Source of the DNA: Paludibaculum sp.
GTDB lineage: Bacteria > Acidobacteriota > Terriglobia > Bryobacterales > Bryobacteraceae
Assembly (NCBI GenBank): GCA_029973955.1
Contig: JARKQJ010000091.1
Coordinates: forward strand, 62,001-126,000
Direction: 5' to 3'
DNA: 64,000 nt
In this document: one piece after another, positions 1 through 8,601 of the stretch
How the letters are laid out: the number at the start of each line of letters is the position of its first letter
Position numbering within the stretch: the stretch's first letter is position 1
Notes under the pieces: generated by a model
The model's input: only the letters and a program-made list of their open reading frames with translations
What the model was told of the DNA's origin: nothing
Database searches by the model: none
Program-made: the position numbers and the translations under genes

Positions 1-138
1 GGAGAAGGGCGTACAGCGAGTGGGACGCGTGTGGCGGAATCCATCGGGGGTTCTTGCACTGGACCGGGAGGCGCTGATGGAGCCGCGGCAACGATAGATA
101 GCGCGGCGGCGCGGGCGCGCACCCGCTACACTGTGGGA

Positions 139-660
139 ATGAGTCTGAAGGGCAAGCGCATCGCAGTTTTCGTGGACCAGCTTTACCAGGAGATGGAGGT
201 CTGGTACCCGTATTACCGCTTGATCGAAGCCGGCGCCGAGGTGCATCTGGTGGCCGCCGAAGCCGGCAAAACTTATCCTTCGAAGTTGGGCTATCCGTGC
301 ACATCGACGAAGGCCTACGCGGAGTTGAAGGCGGCCGACTATGACGGGGTGATCGCGCCAGGCGGTTTCGCGCCGGATTTCATCCGGCGGCATCCGGCCT
401 CCTCGCAGTTCATCGCGCAGATCGATGCGCAGGGCAAGCTGGTGGCGGCCATCTGCCACGGGCTGTGGTGCCTGTGCTCGGCGAATGTGCTCAAAGGGAG
501 GCGCTGTACTTCGTTCTTCGCGATCAAGGACGATGTGGTGCACGCCGGCGGTCTGTGGGAGGACTCCGAAGTGGTGGTGGACCATAACCTGGTTTCCAGC
601 CGCAAGCCGGACGATCTTCCGGCCTTCATGAAGGCCTGCATCTCGGTGCTCAACCGTTAG
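139..660 (+). CDS. DJ-1/PfpI family protein
   Basis: A 173-residue single-domain protein of the DJ-1/PfpI glutamine-amidotransferase-like superfamily. The N-terminal strand (KRIAVFVDQLYQEMEV), the middle motif GVIAPGGFAPDFIR and the nucleophile-elbow region AAICHGLWCLCSA are the usual PfpI landmarks; the Cys in AICHG is the expected reactive residue. The reading frame is open upstream to a GTG at 31, but that extension is low-complexity and unlike the family, so the ATG at 139 is preferred. The gene ends two bases before the ABC ATPase start. Family members include protein deglycase or chaperone-like proteins and proteases; the exact role here is unknown. Confidence 0.85.
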   Translation: MSLKGKRIAVFVDQLYQEMEVWYPYYRLIEAGAEVHLVAAEAGKTYPSKLGYPCTSTKAYAELKAADYDGVIAPGGFAPDFIRRHPASSQFIAQIDAQGKLVAAICHGLWCLCSANVLKGRRCTSFFAIKDDVVHAGGLWEDSEVVVDHNLVSSRKPDDLPAFMKACISVLNR

Positions 661-662
661 TC

Positions 663-1595
663 ATGCCGGCCGAACCTGCGATCCTGGTCCGCGGGCTGAG
701 GAAGTCCTACGGAGACTTTGAAGCTGTGCGCGGCATCGACTTCGAAGTGGCGCGGGGCGAGGTCTTCGGCCTGCTTGGCCCCAACGGGGCAGGGAAGACC
801 ACGACGGTGGAGATCCTGGAAGGCATCCGGCCGCGCACGGGGGGAGAGGTGAGCGTGCTGGGCTACGACCCGGCGTCGGAGACCAACGCGGTGAAGGACA
901 GCATCGGCGTGTCGCTCCAGTCCACGCACCTGCCTGAGAAGATCCGTGTGCATGAGGCCGTGGAGCTGTTTGCGGCGTTCTACTCGCGCTCCGCGGACAC
1001 CGACGCTCTGCTCAAACGGCTGCAACTCTGGGACAAGCGCACGGCGCTCTACTCCACGCTCTCCGGCGGCCAGAAGCAACGCCTGGCGCTGGCGCTGGCG
1101 CTGGTCAACCAGCCGCAACTGGTGTTTCTGGACGAGCCCACCACGGGGCTGGACCCGCAGGTGCGCCTGGAGATCCACACTCTCATTGAAGAGTTGCGCG
1201 CCCAGAAGAAGACCATCCTGCTCACGACGCATTACATCGAAGAGGCGGAGCGGCTTTGCGACCGCGTGGCCATCGTGGACGAGGGCCGGGTGGTGGCCAT
1301 CGGCTCGCCCGCGGAGCTGCAACAGAAAGTGATGGGCCACGCCCGCGTGGAGGTGTCCACCGTGCAGCCCATGCCGGAGAGCGCGCCCGAGGGGCTGGTC
1401 GAGCATTTCTCCGCCGCGCAGTTCTCGGAAGACCGGCGCCGCCTGACGCTCTCCGCGCCCAAGCCGGCGCGCGCCGTGGTGGAGATTGTGAAGTGGCTGG
1501 AAACGGCCGGCGCAGAAATCGACGACCTGCACATCAAGCGGCCCACGCTGGAAGACGTCTTCATCCACCTGACCGGCAAATCCCTGCGCGACTGA
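663..1595 (+). CDS. ABC-2 type transporter ATP-binding protein
   Basis: A 310-residue ATPase subunit of a drug/lipid-type (ABC-2) exporter. It has a Walker A GPNGAGKTT near residue 39, the signature LSGGQKQRL, Walker B LVFLDEPTTGLDP and the H-loop LLTTHYIEEAERL. The C-terminal ~80 residues form the extra domain common in DrrA/CcmA-type ATPases. The next gene, 15 bp downstream, encodes the membrane subunit, so the two form one transporter and probably one transcript. The transported substrate cannot be read from the sequence. Confidence 0.93.
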   Translation: MPAEPAILVRGLRKSYGDFEAVRGIDFEVARGEVFGLLGPNGAGKTTTVEILEGIRPRTGGEVSVLGYDPASETNAVKDSIGVSLQSTHLPEKIRVHEAVELFAAFYSRSADTDALLKRLQLWDKRTALYSTLSGGQKQRLALALALVNQPQLVFLDEPTTGLDPQVRLEIHTLIEELRAQKKTILLTTHYIEEAERLCDRVAIVDEGRVVAIGSPAELQQKVMGHARVEVSTVQPMPESAPEGLVEHFSAAQFSEDRRRLTLSAPKPARAVVEIVKWLETAGAEIDDLHIKRPTLEDVFIHLTGKSLRD

Positions 1596-1610
1596 TCCTG
1601 GTATCCGTTC

Positions 1611-3398
1611 ATGCGACCTTATCTGGCCTACCTCCGTACCACGCTCCGGCTGACGGCGCGCGACCGCGTCGTGGTGTTTTTCAACTACCTGATGCCCCTG
1701 ATCTTCTTCGCCGCCTTCGGCGAGGGCTTCGGCGCCAAGACCAGCCAGGGCGCGCTCACCCAGGTGCTCTCCATGGTGCTGATGTTCGGCGTGCTGGGCT
1801 CGGGCTTCTTCGGCGGCGGCCTGCGCGCCACCATCGACCGGGAAGCGGGCATCCTGCGGCGCTTCAAAGTCGCGCCCATCTCGCCGGCGCCCATCCTTAC
1901 CGCTTCCATCATCACCGGCTGGTGTCTCTTCATTCCGTCGTTATTCCTCTTTGTCGGACTGGCCAAGCTGCGCTATGGGATGGACATCCCCTCGAACTTC
2001 TTCTCGCTGTTCCTGATCGTCAGCGCCGGGGCGTGCGCGTTCCGCGCCGTCGGACTGATCGTGGCCGCCGTGGCGAACTCCATGGCGGAGAGCCAGATCA
2101 TCATCCAACTGCTCTACCTGCCCATGCTGATGCTCTCCGGCGCCACCGTGCCGCTCAGCATCATGCCGGACTGGCTGCAGGCCGTGGCGCAGTTTCTGCC
2201 TTCCACGCACCTCTACCTGGGCATGCAGGGCGTGCTGGTGCGCGGCGAATCGATCACGCAGAACCTGGACTCGCTCGGCGCCATGTTGCTGACCCTGGCC
2301 GTGGGCCTGTTTGTCTCCATCAAGCTGTTCCGCTGGGAGAAGGAAGAGAAGATCAAGCCCGCCGCGAAGCTGTGGGTGCTGGCCGTGCTGGCGCCCTTCA
2401 TCGTCTCGGGCAGCTACCAGGCGTGGTCGAAAACGAACCTGCAGAAGACGCAGACGCTGACGCGCCAGATGCGGCGCGCCAACACGCTGCTGATCCGCAA
2501 CGGCCGCCTCTTCCTGGGGGACGGCAGGGTGATCGAGCAGGGCTCGCTGCTGGTGAAGAACGGCCGGATCGCCGCCGTCTACAATGGCGCGGGTCCTGAG
2601 CCGGAGTCCCTGCGGGCCGAAGGCGTGGAGGCCGCCGGACGCACCGTGCTGCCGGCGTTCATCGACTCCGGCGTGATTCTGATGATGCCGGGCACGGGCA
2701 AGCCGCCCACCGACGCCGGGCGCATGGAAAAGAACATGGAGCGCGAGTTGGCGTCGTACCTCTACTGCGGCATCGGCGCCGTGCGCACGGTGCCGGATCC
2801 CACGGGGCTGGCAGCGATGCTGGGCAGGCGAGTGGTGGCCGGTGAAATTGCCGGCGCGGAGGTGCTCAATGCGCCGCCGGATCCCTCCACGCCGTCCGTG
2901 ATCGCCGAATTCGCGGCGGCCGGCGAGGCGATTCTGCTGAAAGACGCGCTCACGCAACAAGTGCTGGAGGCGCCGGAAGTGGCGGCCTTCGCGGCGCTGG
3001 CGGCCCAGGCTCGAAAGCAGCCCGGCAACGCGCAGCAGGCGGCCGAGCAGGTGAGGTCGCGGCTGGCTTCGGGCGAGCGGTTGGCGCCGGTGACGAACTC
3101 CGGCCTGCCGCTGTTGCCGCATGGTCCGGCGCTGCACCGTGAGATGCAGTTGTGGGTGAAGGCGGGCGTGCCGGCGGCCGAGGTGCTGCGGGCCGCCACA
3201 TTCACCGCGGCGCGCTCTGCCGGCGCGGGCGGGCGGCTGGGCCTGCTGGCCCCGGGCTATGAGGCCACTCTGATCGTCGTGGACGGCAATCCTATGGAGG
3301 ACATCTCCGCCACCTCGCGGCTGAGCCTGGTGATGTCTAAAGGGGAACGAGTGGGCCGTCAGGACATGATGGACAAGGTGAGGGAGAAGGAAAAATGA
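1611..3398 (+). CDS. ABC-2 permease fused to a degenerate amidohydrolase-like domain
   Basis: A 595-residue fusion. Residues about 1-250 are an ABC-2 permease with six predicted membrane segments; a further hydrophobic segment lies near residue 265. Residues about 290-580 look like a composite amidohydrolase: the N-terminal small beta domain (NTLLIRNGRLFLGDGRVIEQGSLL) and the C-terminal stretch (AEVLRAATFTAARSAG then GRLGLLAPGYEATLIVVDGNP) are clearly recognisable. The metal-binding HxH that should follow PAFID is replaced by DSGVI, and the late GTDAG-type motif reads VTNSG. The barrel is also short. I infer a non-catalytic domain tethered to the exporter. It overlaps the next gene by ATGA at 3395-3398. 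Confidence 0.85.
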   Translation: MRPYLAYLRTTLRLTARDRVVVFFNYLMPLIFFAAFGEGFGAKTSQGALTQVLSMVLMFGVLGSGFFGGGLRATIDREAGILRRFKVAPISPAPILTASIITGWCLFIPSLFLFVGLAKLRYGMDIPSNFFSLFLIVSAGACAFRAVGLIVAAVANSMAESQIIIQLLYLPMLMLSGATVPLSIMPDWLQAVAQFLPSTHLYLGMQGVLVRGESITQNLDSLGAMLLTLAVGLFVSIKLFRWEKEEKIKPAAKLWVLAVLAPFIVSGSYQAWSKTNLQKTQTLTRQMRRANTLLIRNGRLFLGDGRVIEQGSLLVKNGRIAAVYNGAGPEPESLRAEGVEAAGRTVLPAFIDSGVILMMPGTGKPPTDAGRMEKNMERELASYLYCGIGAVRTVPDPTGLAAMLGRRVVAGEIAGAEVLNAPPDPSTPSVIAEFAAAGEAILLKDALTQQVLEAPEVAAFAALAAQARKQPGNAQQAAEQVRSRLASGERLAPVTNSGLPLLPHGPALHREMQLWVKAGVPAAEVLRAATFTAARSAGAGGRLGLLAPGYEATLIVVDGNPMEDISATSRLSLVMSKGERVGRQDMMDKVREKEK

Positions 3399-6031
3399 CG
3401 ATCGTTCTGGCTGCCGCTCTCTTGCTGGCCCCTACCGGATGGCAGGCGCAACGCGGGAGTGCGGCGCCGGATGCGGCGGTGCGGCGGGAAGGCAAGGACT
3501 CCGTGCGGATCGAAGCCGGGGCCACGCCGTCCGAAGCGGTGGTGCGAGGTCCTCAGGTCAGCTTGAAAGTGGGGCAGCGCTACAAGCTGGAGGGGTGGTT
3601 GAAGACGCAGTCGTTGACGGTGAGTGCAAGCGACCGCACCACGGTGCCCACGGGGGCTTCGCTCTCCATGGCGTCGATGCCCTGGGACGTGCACACCACC
3701 TCGCTGGCGGGCACGCGCGGCTGGACCCGCGTGTCGATGGAGTTCACCGCGACGCGGGCCATGGACGCGCCTCAGGTCCGCATCGCGCCCGGCGCTTCGT
3801 TCACCGGTACGGCCTGGGTGGAAGGCGTGAGCGTGACGGAGAGCACGGTGCCGCCGGCCTGGCCCAGCAAGGTGGCTGTGCGCGGCTTCGGCCCCGCTTA
3901 CCGCTATCCGCGCGTGGGCTGGATCTACCTGCATAGCGAAGGCCAGCCCTACGAACGCGGCTTCCAGCACGGCTACCTCATGGCGGACGAGATCGTCGGC
4001 TACATCGACCGCTGCGCGGCTCAGATGAATTCGAAAGACCGCGAGCAGGGCTGGCGCCAGGGGCGGACCATCGCCGACGCGGTGTTCCTGCGCGGCTTCG
4101 ACCAGGAGATGCTGGCCGAGATGAAGGGCATCGCCGAAGGCGCCTCCGCCGCCGGCGCGAAGTACAAGGGCAACAAGCTGGAGCTGGCCGACATCGTCTT
4201 CGCCAACACCATCACCGAGATCGGCCTGCTGGAGCCCGCAGCCCAGACCACCCCCACCGGCCTGGAGGGCCTCGGTCTCACGCCGCCCTCCTACTTCAAG
4301 CCTCAAAGAGACGCCGCGCCGGCCGACCGTTGCTCCGCCTTTGCCGCCACCGGCAAGGCCACGCGCGACGGCAAAATGGTGATCGGCCACATCACCTTCT
4401 GGCCGCTCACGCTGGCCGAGCAGACCAACGTGCTGCTGGACGTCCAGCCTGCCCAGGGCCATCGCATGCTGATGCAGTCCTATCCCGGCGGAATCCAGAG
4501 CGGTACGGACTGGTATCAGAACGACGCCGGCGTGGTGCTGTCGGAGACCACCATTCGCCAGTCGCCGTTCAATGTCAATGGGACGCCCGTAGCCTACCGC
4601 GCGCGCAAGGCGATCCAGTACGGCTCCAACGTGGAAGAGGTGGTGCGCCACCTCTCGGAGCGCAACAACGGGCTGTACACCAACGAGTGGATGATCGCCG
4701 ACGCCAAGAACGACGAGATCGCCATGTTCGAACTCGGTACGCACAGGACGCGGCTGTGGCGGAGTTCGCGCAATGAGTGGTTCGGCGGCACGGAAGGATT
4801 CTACTGGGGCTGCAACAACGCCAAGGACCTGCAAGTGCGCCTGGAGCAGGCCATTGACCCGAAGAGCCGCCCGGTGCACATTCCGTTCCAGCCATCGGCG
4901 CGGGACCTGAAGTGGCAGGAGATGTACCGCAGGCACAAGGGCTCCATCGACGAGGGGTTCGCCTTCGAGTCGTTCCGGACGCCGCCGCTGGTCTCCGCGT
5001 CGGCCTTCGACGCCAAGGTGACCACCTCGGAGATGGCGCCGCAGATGATGCTGTGGGCGCTGCTGGGCAAGCCGAACGAGCGCGAGTGGGTGCCGGCGCA
5101 GTATCAGAAGCAGCAGTTCGCGGGCAATGAGGGGATCCACTCTTCGGGCTACCAGGTGTGGCAGGCGCACGCGCAGGCGCCGGAAGCCGCGCCGGTCGCC
5201 GTCTCCCAGGCCGGACCGGCGAAGAGCGTGCTGCCCAAGATGCCCGAAGAGAAGTTGTGGAAGGGCTGGATTCTGCCGGCCACGGAGGAGGACGAGTGGA
5301 TCTCGCTGGGCGCGGCGGCGTGGTACCGCATCTATAGTTCCAAGAAGCCCGACGAGACGTTCGAGATCCTGGTGCGGCGGAGGCCGGAATCAGAAGTGGC
5401 GGCCAGGGAAGCGCTGGCCACGCTCCAGTTCGACGTCATCCGGCGGGAGATGGGTGATGAAGCCTTCGCCGCCATGCTGCGCGGCTTTTTTGACAAGTAC
5501 GCCACGAAGACCATCCGCGAGGCTGATTTCCCGGCACCGCGGAGCAAGTTCAAAGTTCTGAAGTATCCGCCGCTGCTGCTCTCGGCACTCAGTCGGCTGG
5601 ATTCAACCGTGATCGTCTACGGAACCGATCGCGAGGCCGGCGCCAACCGCCACACCGCGGAACTCCTGCAGGCTCAACTCAACCGTTACTTCGAGCGGCA
5701 GGCGCCCGTGCTGCGCGACTTCGAGCTGACGCCGGAGATCGAAAAATCCCACACGATTTTCTACGTCGGCCGCCCGGAGACCAACTCCGCCGTGCACGGC
5801 GAGTTCCTGGCGAAGTTCGACGGTGCCGCCTTCACGCTGGACGGCAAGACGTATGCGCACGAGCGCGACGGCGTGGCCTGCGCGGCAGAGAATCCTCTCA
5901 ATCCCGGTCAAATGGTGGTGCTGCTGGCCGGAAATTCCGCGCTGGAGACGGTGCGGCAAGCCGACTTCGGTCCGGAACCCTTCACCTGCCAGGTCAGCCG
6001 CCAAGGGAAGCCAGCGGCTTCCGTGTTCTAG
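3395..6031 (+). CDS. Secreted C45-family (acyltransferase/phospholipase B-like) Ntn hydrolase
   Basis: An 878-residue protein with an N-terminal signal-like hydrophobic segment. Residues about 25-150 form a carbohydrate-binding-like beta region. The central domain (about 160-560) is a peptidase C45 or phospholipase B-like Ntn hydrolase. Its likely nucleophile is Cys313 in DRCSAFAATG, followed by the family pattern GKMVIGHITFWP, and later motifs NDAGVVLSETTI and NEWMIADAKNDEIA fit the same fold. The C-terminal ~270 residues are a separate region of uncertain origin; part (GDEAFAAMLRGFFDKYA) resembles the helical end of M1-type peptidases. Translation is coupled to the ABC permease by a 4-bp overlap. 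It converges on the rhomboid gene with a 4-bp overlap. Confidence 0.8.
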   Translation: MTIVLAAALLLAPTGWQAQRGSAAPDAAVRREGKDSVRIEAGATPSEAVVRGPQVSLKVGQRYKLEGWLKTQSLTVSASDRTTVPTGASLSMASMPWDVHTTSLAGTRGWTRVSMEFTATRAMDAPQVRIAPGASFTGTAWVEGVSVTESTVPPAWPSKVAVRGFGPAYRYPRVGWIYLHSEGQPYERGFQHGYLMADEIVGYIDRCAAQMNSKDREQGWRQGRTIADAVFLRGFDQEMLAEMKGIAEGASAAGAKYKGNKLELADIVFANTITEIGLLEPAAQTTPTGLEGLGLTPPSYFKPQRDAAPADRCSAFAATGKATRDGKMVIGHITFWPLTLAEQTNVLLDVQPAQGHRMLMQSYPGGIQSGTDWYQNDAGVVLSETTIRQSPFNVNGTPVAYRARKAIQYGSNVEEVVRHLSERNNGLYTNEWMIADAKNDEIAMFELGTHRTRLWRSSRNEWFGGTEGFYWGCNNAKDLQVRLEQAIDPKSRPVHIPFQPSARDLKWQEMYRRHKGSIDEGFAFESFRTPPLVSASAFDAKVTTSEMAPQMMLWALLGKPNEREWVPAQYQKQQFAGNEGIHSSGYQVWQAHAQAPEAAPVAVSQAGPAKSVLPKMPEEKLWKGWILPATEEDEWISLGAAAWYRIYSSKKPDETFEILVRRRPESEVAAREALATLQFDVIRREMGDEAFAAMLRGFFDKYATKTIREADFPAPRSKFKVLKYPPLLLSALSRLDSTVIVYGTDREAGANRHTAELLQAQLNRYFERQAPVLRDFELTPEIEKSHTIFYVGRPETNSAVHGEFLAKFDGAAFTLDGKTYAHERDGVACAAENPLNPGQMVVLLAGNSALETVRQADFGPEPFTCQVSRQGKPAASVF

Positions 6032-6852
6032 ACGGAAGTGAGCCAGAGCACCAGGCGCAGGAAGGCATAGCCGGTGAGGAGGATGGTCCCGACGGCGAGC
6101 ACGGTCCAGACCCGTTCCCTCGACACGTCGAACTCGCGCGGCGTGCCGGCGAAATAGGCCACCACGAAGCCCGTCATGAGACCGCCGATGTGGGCGGCGT
6201 TGTCCACCCGGAAGAACGGCAGCAGGCCCCACAGCAGGCCGTAGATGGCCCAGCGCAGGTAGAAGGCCTTGATGGCGGAGGCTTCGGCGGACCACTTGTG
6301 GCGCACGCCGAGGGCGATCATGGCGCCGATCAGGCCGAATAGCCCGGCCGAGGCGCCTACCGTGAGCGAGGTGCCGCGCAGCATGCTGAGCAGGAAGCCG
6401 CCGATGGTGGAGGAGACGTAGATCACCGCCATGCGCTTCTCGCCGTAGATCTCCTCGGCGTGCCGGCCGACGTCCATCAGCGCCCACATGTTGAAGCCGA
6501 TGTGCATCAGGTTGCCGTGCAGAAAGCCCGCCGTGATCAGGCGCCACCACTGGCCGCCGAAGACGCCTTCGGGCAGGGCCGCGCCATAGCGGATGAGCGC
6601 GTTCACCTCGCCCACCTTCATGCCGGCCAGCATGGTCACCAGGTACATCGCGATGCACATGGTGAGGATAATCACCGTGCCGAACTGCGAGGTCGGAATG
6701 AGTCCGCCGATCAGTTGTCCGGCCCCGCGCAGGTCCACGGCGCGCGGCCCCACTGGGGTGTCGCAGTAGGGGCAGACCTTGTCATCGGTTGTGATAAAAG
6801 CCCGGCAATGCGGGCACATTCGGCGGGTATCCACTGATTTCATTGTATCCAT
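6028..6852 (-). CDS. Rhomboid family intramembrane serine protease with N-terminal zinc ribbon
   Basis: A 274-residue protein. Residues 13-30 carry a CPHC...CPYC zinc-ribbon-like motif, followed by a rhomboid domain with multiple membrane helices. The catalytic pair is visible: Ser168 in GASAG and His221 in NAAHIGG; the conserved HGNLMHIGFNMWAL motif precedes them. Cleavage of single-pass membrane proteins is expected, but the substrate is unknown. The ATG at 6852 is chosen because the frame upstream is low in rhomboid character; ATG at 6843 is a close alternative. The gene is divergent from the tad genes. Confidence 0.88.
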   Translation of the reverse strand: MDTMKSVDTRRMCPHCRAFITTDDKVCPYCDTPVGPRAVDLRGAGQLIGGLIPTSQFGTVIILTMCIAMYLVTMLAGMKVGEVNALIRYGAALPEGVFGGQWWRLITAGFLHGNLMHIGFNMWALMDVGRHAEEIYGEKRMAVIYVSSTIGGFLLSMLRGTSLTVGASAGLFGLIGAMIALGVRHKWSAEASAIKAFYLRWAIYGLLWGLLPFFRVDNAAHIGGLMTGFVVAYFAGTPREFDVSRERVWTVLAVGTILLTGYAFLRLVLWLTSV

Positions 6853-6986
6853 CGAGCGGGGACTAATCTTTTCAGGTGGTTCCTCCGAAGTACTAGGGTG
6901 TGTGCCTAATTCTTGGCCTGCCCATCCCATGATGTACTGAGGCAGGGCCCGTGTAGCCAGTCGAGCGGTTCCAGTGAGGTATGACG

Positions 6987-7625
6987 ATGAAAAGAAACCT
7001 GATGCCCCTGCTTGCGGTGGCGTTCGTGGCAGCCGTGGTGGCCACCGGCATCTTCTATGGCCTGCTGATTCCGAAACTGAGGAACACCGCCTCGGCCGAC
7101 AGCGACGGTTCTGTCGTGGTGGCTGCCCGGGCCATTGACCGCGGGGCAACGCTTCGTCCAGAGGACCTGCGGATGGTTGAGCCCGCTGGGCAGCGCCCCG
7201 CGCAGGCTTTGTCCTCAGTGGAACAGGCGGCTGGCGCGACTGTGCTGGAACCGCTGGCTCCGAACCAGCCCATCACCCTGCCGCTGATCGTGCGCCGCGG
7301 CACCAGCGGGCCCTCGGTCGCGATCCCGAACGGCCGCCGCGCGGTGAGCATTCACCCCGCGGAATCCAGCGGCGTCGTGGCGATGCTGCGTTCCGGCAGC
7401 CGCGTGGACATCCAGGTGATCGACACGCGCCAGGGCGCCAAAGTGAACCGGCTGATGGAAGACGTGGAAGTGCTTAGCGTGATGGATGCGGACCACGCCA
7501 AGCCCGTGGTCACCCTACTGGTGGGGCCGGAAGACGCGGATCGCCTCAGCCTGGCGGATGCGCTGCAGCAACTGCGTGTCGTAGCCCGCAATCCCAACGA
7601 CAGGAATACCGGCAACAAGTCATAG
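6987..7625 (+). CDS. cpaB: Flp/Tad pilus assembly protein CpaB (SAF domain)
   Basis: About 212 residues with one N-terminal membrane anchor, a SAF domain (VVVAARAIDRGATLRPEDLRM and LEPLAPNQPITLPLI) and a RcpC/CpaB C-terminal domain (GRRAVSIHPAESSGVVAMLRSGSRVDIQVI). CpaB is the periplasmic component of the Tad/Flp pilus machine. A GAGG motif sits 7 nt before ATG 6987, which favours it over the in-frame ATG at 6981. tadB and tadC follow directly, so this is a tad operon fragment; the ATPase, secretin and pilin genes are not in the window. Confidence 0.88.
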   Translation: MKRNLMPLLAVAFVAAVVATGIFYGLLIPKLRNTASADSDGSVVVAARAIDRGATLRPEDLRMVEPAGQRPAQALSSVEQAAGATVLEPLAPNQPITLPLIVRRGTSGPSVAIPNGRRAVSIHPAESSGVVAMLRSGSRVDIQVIDTRQGAKVNRLMEDVEVLSVMDADHAKPVVTLLVGPEDADRLSLADALQQLRVVARNPNDRNTGNKS

Positions 7626-7632
7626 GCGAGCC

Positions 7633-8592
7633 ATGCTCAGCATCCTCCTCTTCGTCCTGATGTTCGTCGGCGCGTTTCTGACGGCGCTGCTGGCGGCGTC
7701 GTTCCAATGGGCCTATCTCTACGTGCAGGCGCGCCGCTCGGGCGCCACCGTGGAGGGCTTCTCCGACGACCAGGGTGCGAACGTCCTGAAGGACGATGAA
7801 CTCAGCACCATCCGCGTTTGGGCGGACCTCCTCGAGCGGTTCAGCCACATGGAGGACCTGCGCAAGCTGATCTCGGAGGCGAATCTCTCCTGGTCCGTTG
7901 GCCGCGTCACTCTGATGATGCTGTTGGCGGCCACGTCCACCATGGTTCTGGTGGCGCAGTTGCCCTTCATTCCGGGCTGGATGGCTGCCCTGATCTCTCT
8001 GGCGATCGGCTCCACACCCTACCTCTACATTCGCCATCTGAGAAGCCGGCGCTTCCGCGCTTTTTCCGCGCAGTTTCCCGAGGCCCTGGATTCGCTCACC
8101 CGGGCGCTGAAGGCCGGCTATCCGATCTCGGCCGCCATGGAGCTGCTGGCCGCCGAACAGCCGGAGCCCCTGGCCAGCGAAATGCGCCGGACGCGCGAGC
8201 AGTGGAACCTCGGCACCGGCTGGGACCAGGCGCTGGACCAGCTCGCCCAACGCCTGCCGCTGATCGAAGTCGCCGTCTTTGTCGCCGCCGTGAAGATGCA
8301 GAACAAGGCCGGCGGGCGGTTGAACGACGTCCTGGGCCGCCTCGGCGAAACGATGCGCGACAATTCGGCGCTGGAATCCGAGATCCGCTCGGTCTCGGCA
8401 CACAGCCGGATCTCCGGCCTCATCCTGAGCGTTCTGCCTGTGATCATTGGTGTACTGATGTTCGTGGTGGCGCCTGAGTATATGGGCATCATGTTCCGCC
8501 GGCCCGAGGGGCGGATGATTCTGACCATCGCCGTCGTGGCGAACATCACCGCTCATTTCGTGATCAAGCGCATGTCGCAGGTGCGCACCTAG
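7633..8592 (+). CDS. tadB: Type II/IV secretion F-domain inner-membrane protein TadB
   Basis: A 319-residue inner-membrane platform protein of the Tad pilus. It has an N-terminal membrane segment, a cytoplasmic region, a T2SSF domain (FPEALDSLTRALKAGYPISAAM, then GRLNDVLGRLGETMRDNSALESEIRS) and two C-terminal membrane helices. It lies 7 bp after cpaB and 9 bp before tadC, the normal pairing in tad clusters. Confidence 0.88.
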   Translation: MLSILLFVLMFVGAFLTALLAASFQWAYLYVQARRSGATVEGFSDDQGANVLKDDELSTIRVWADLLERFSHMEDLRKLISEANLSWSVGRVTLMMLLAATSTMVLVAQLPFIPGWMAALISLAIGSTPYLYIRHLRSRRFRAFSAQFPEALDSLTRALKAGYPISAAMELLAAEQPEPLASEMRRTREQWNLGTGWDQALDQLAQRLPLIEVAVFVAAVKMQNKAGGRLNDVLGRLGETMRDNSALESEIRSVSAHSRISGLILSVLPVIIGVLMFVVAPEYMGIMFRRPEGRMILTIAVVANITAHFVIKRMSQVRT

Positions 8593-8601
8593 AGAACCAA
8601 C

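Noticed and set aside
3359..5170. 603-codon minus-strand open frame opposite the C45 hydrolase
   Set aside because: It is compositionally a mirror of the high-GC sense gene, rich in His/Arg/Ala, with no domain.
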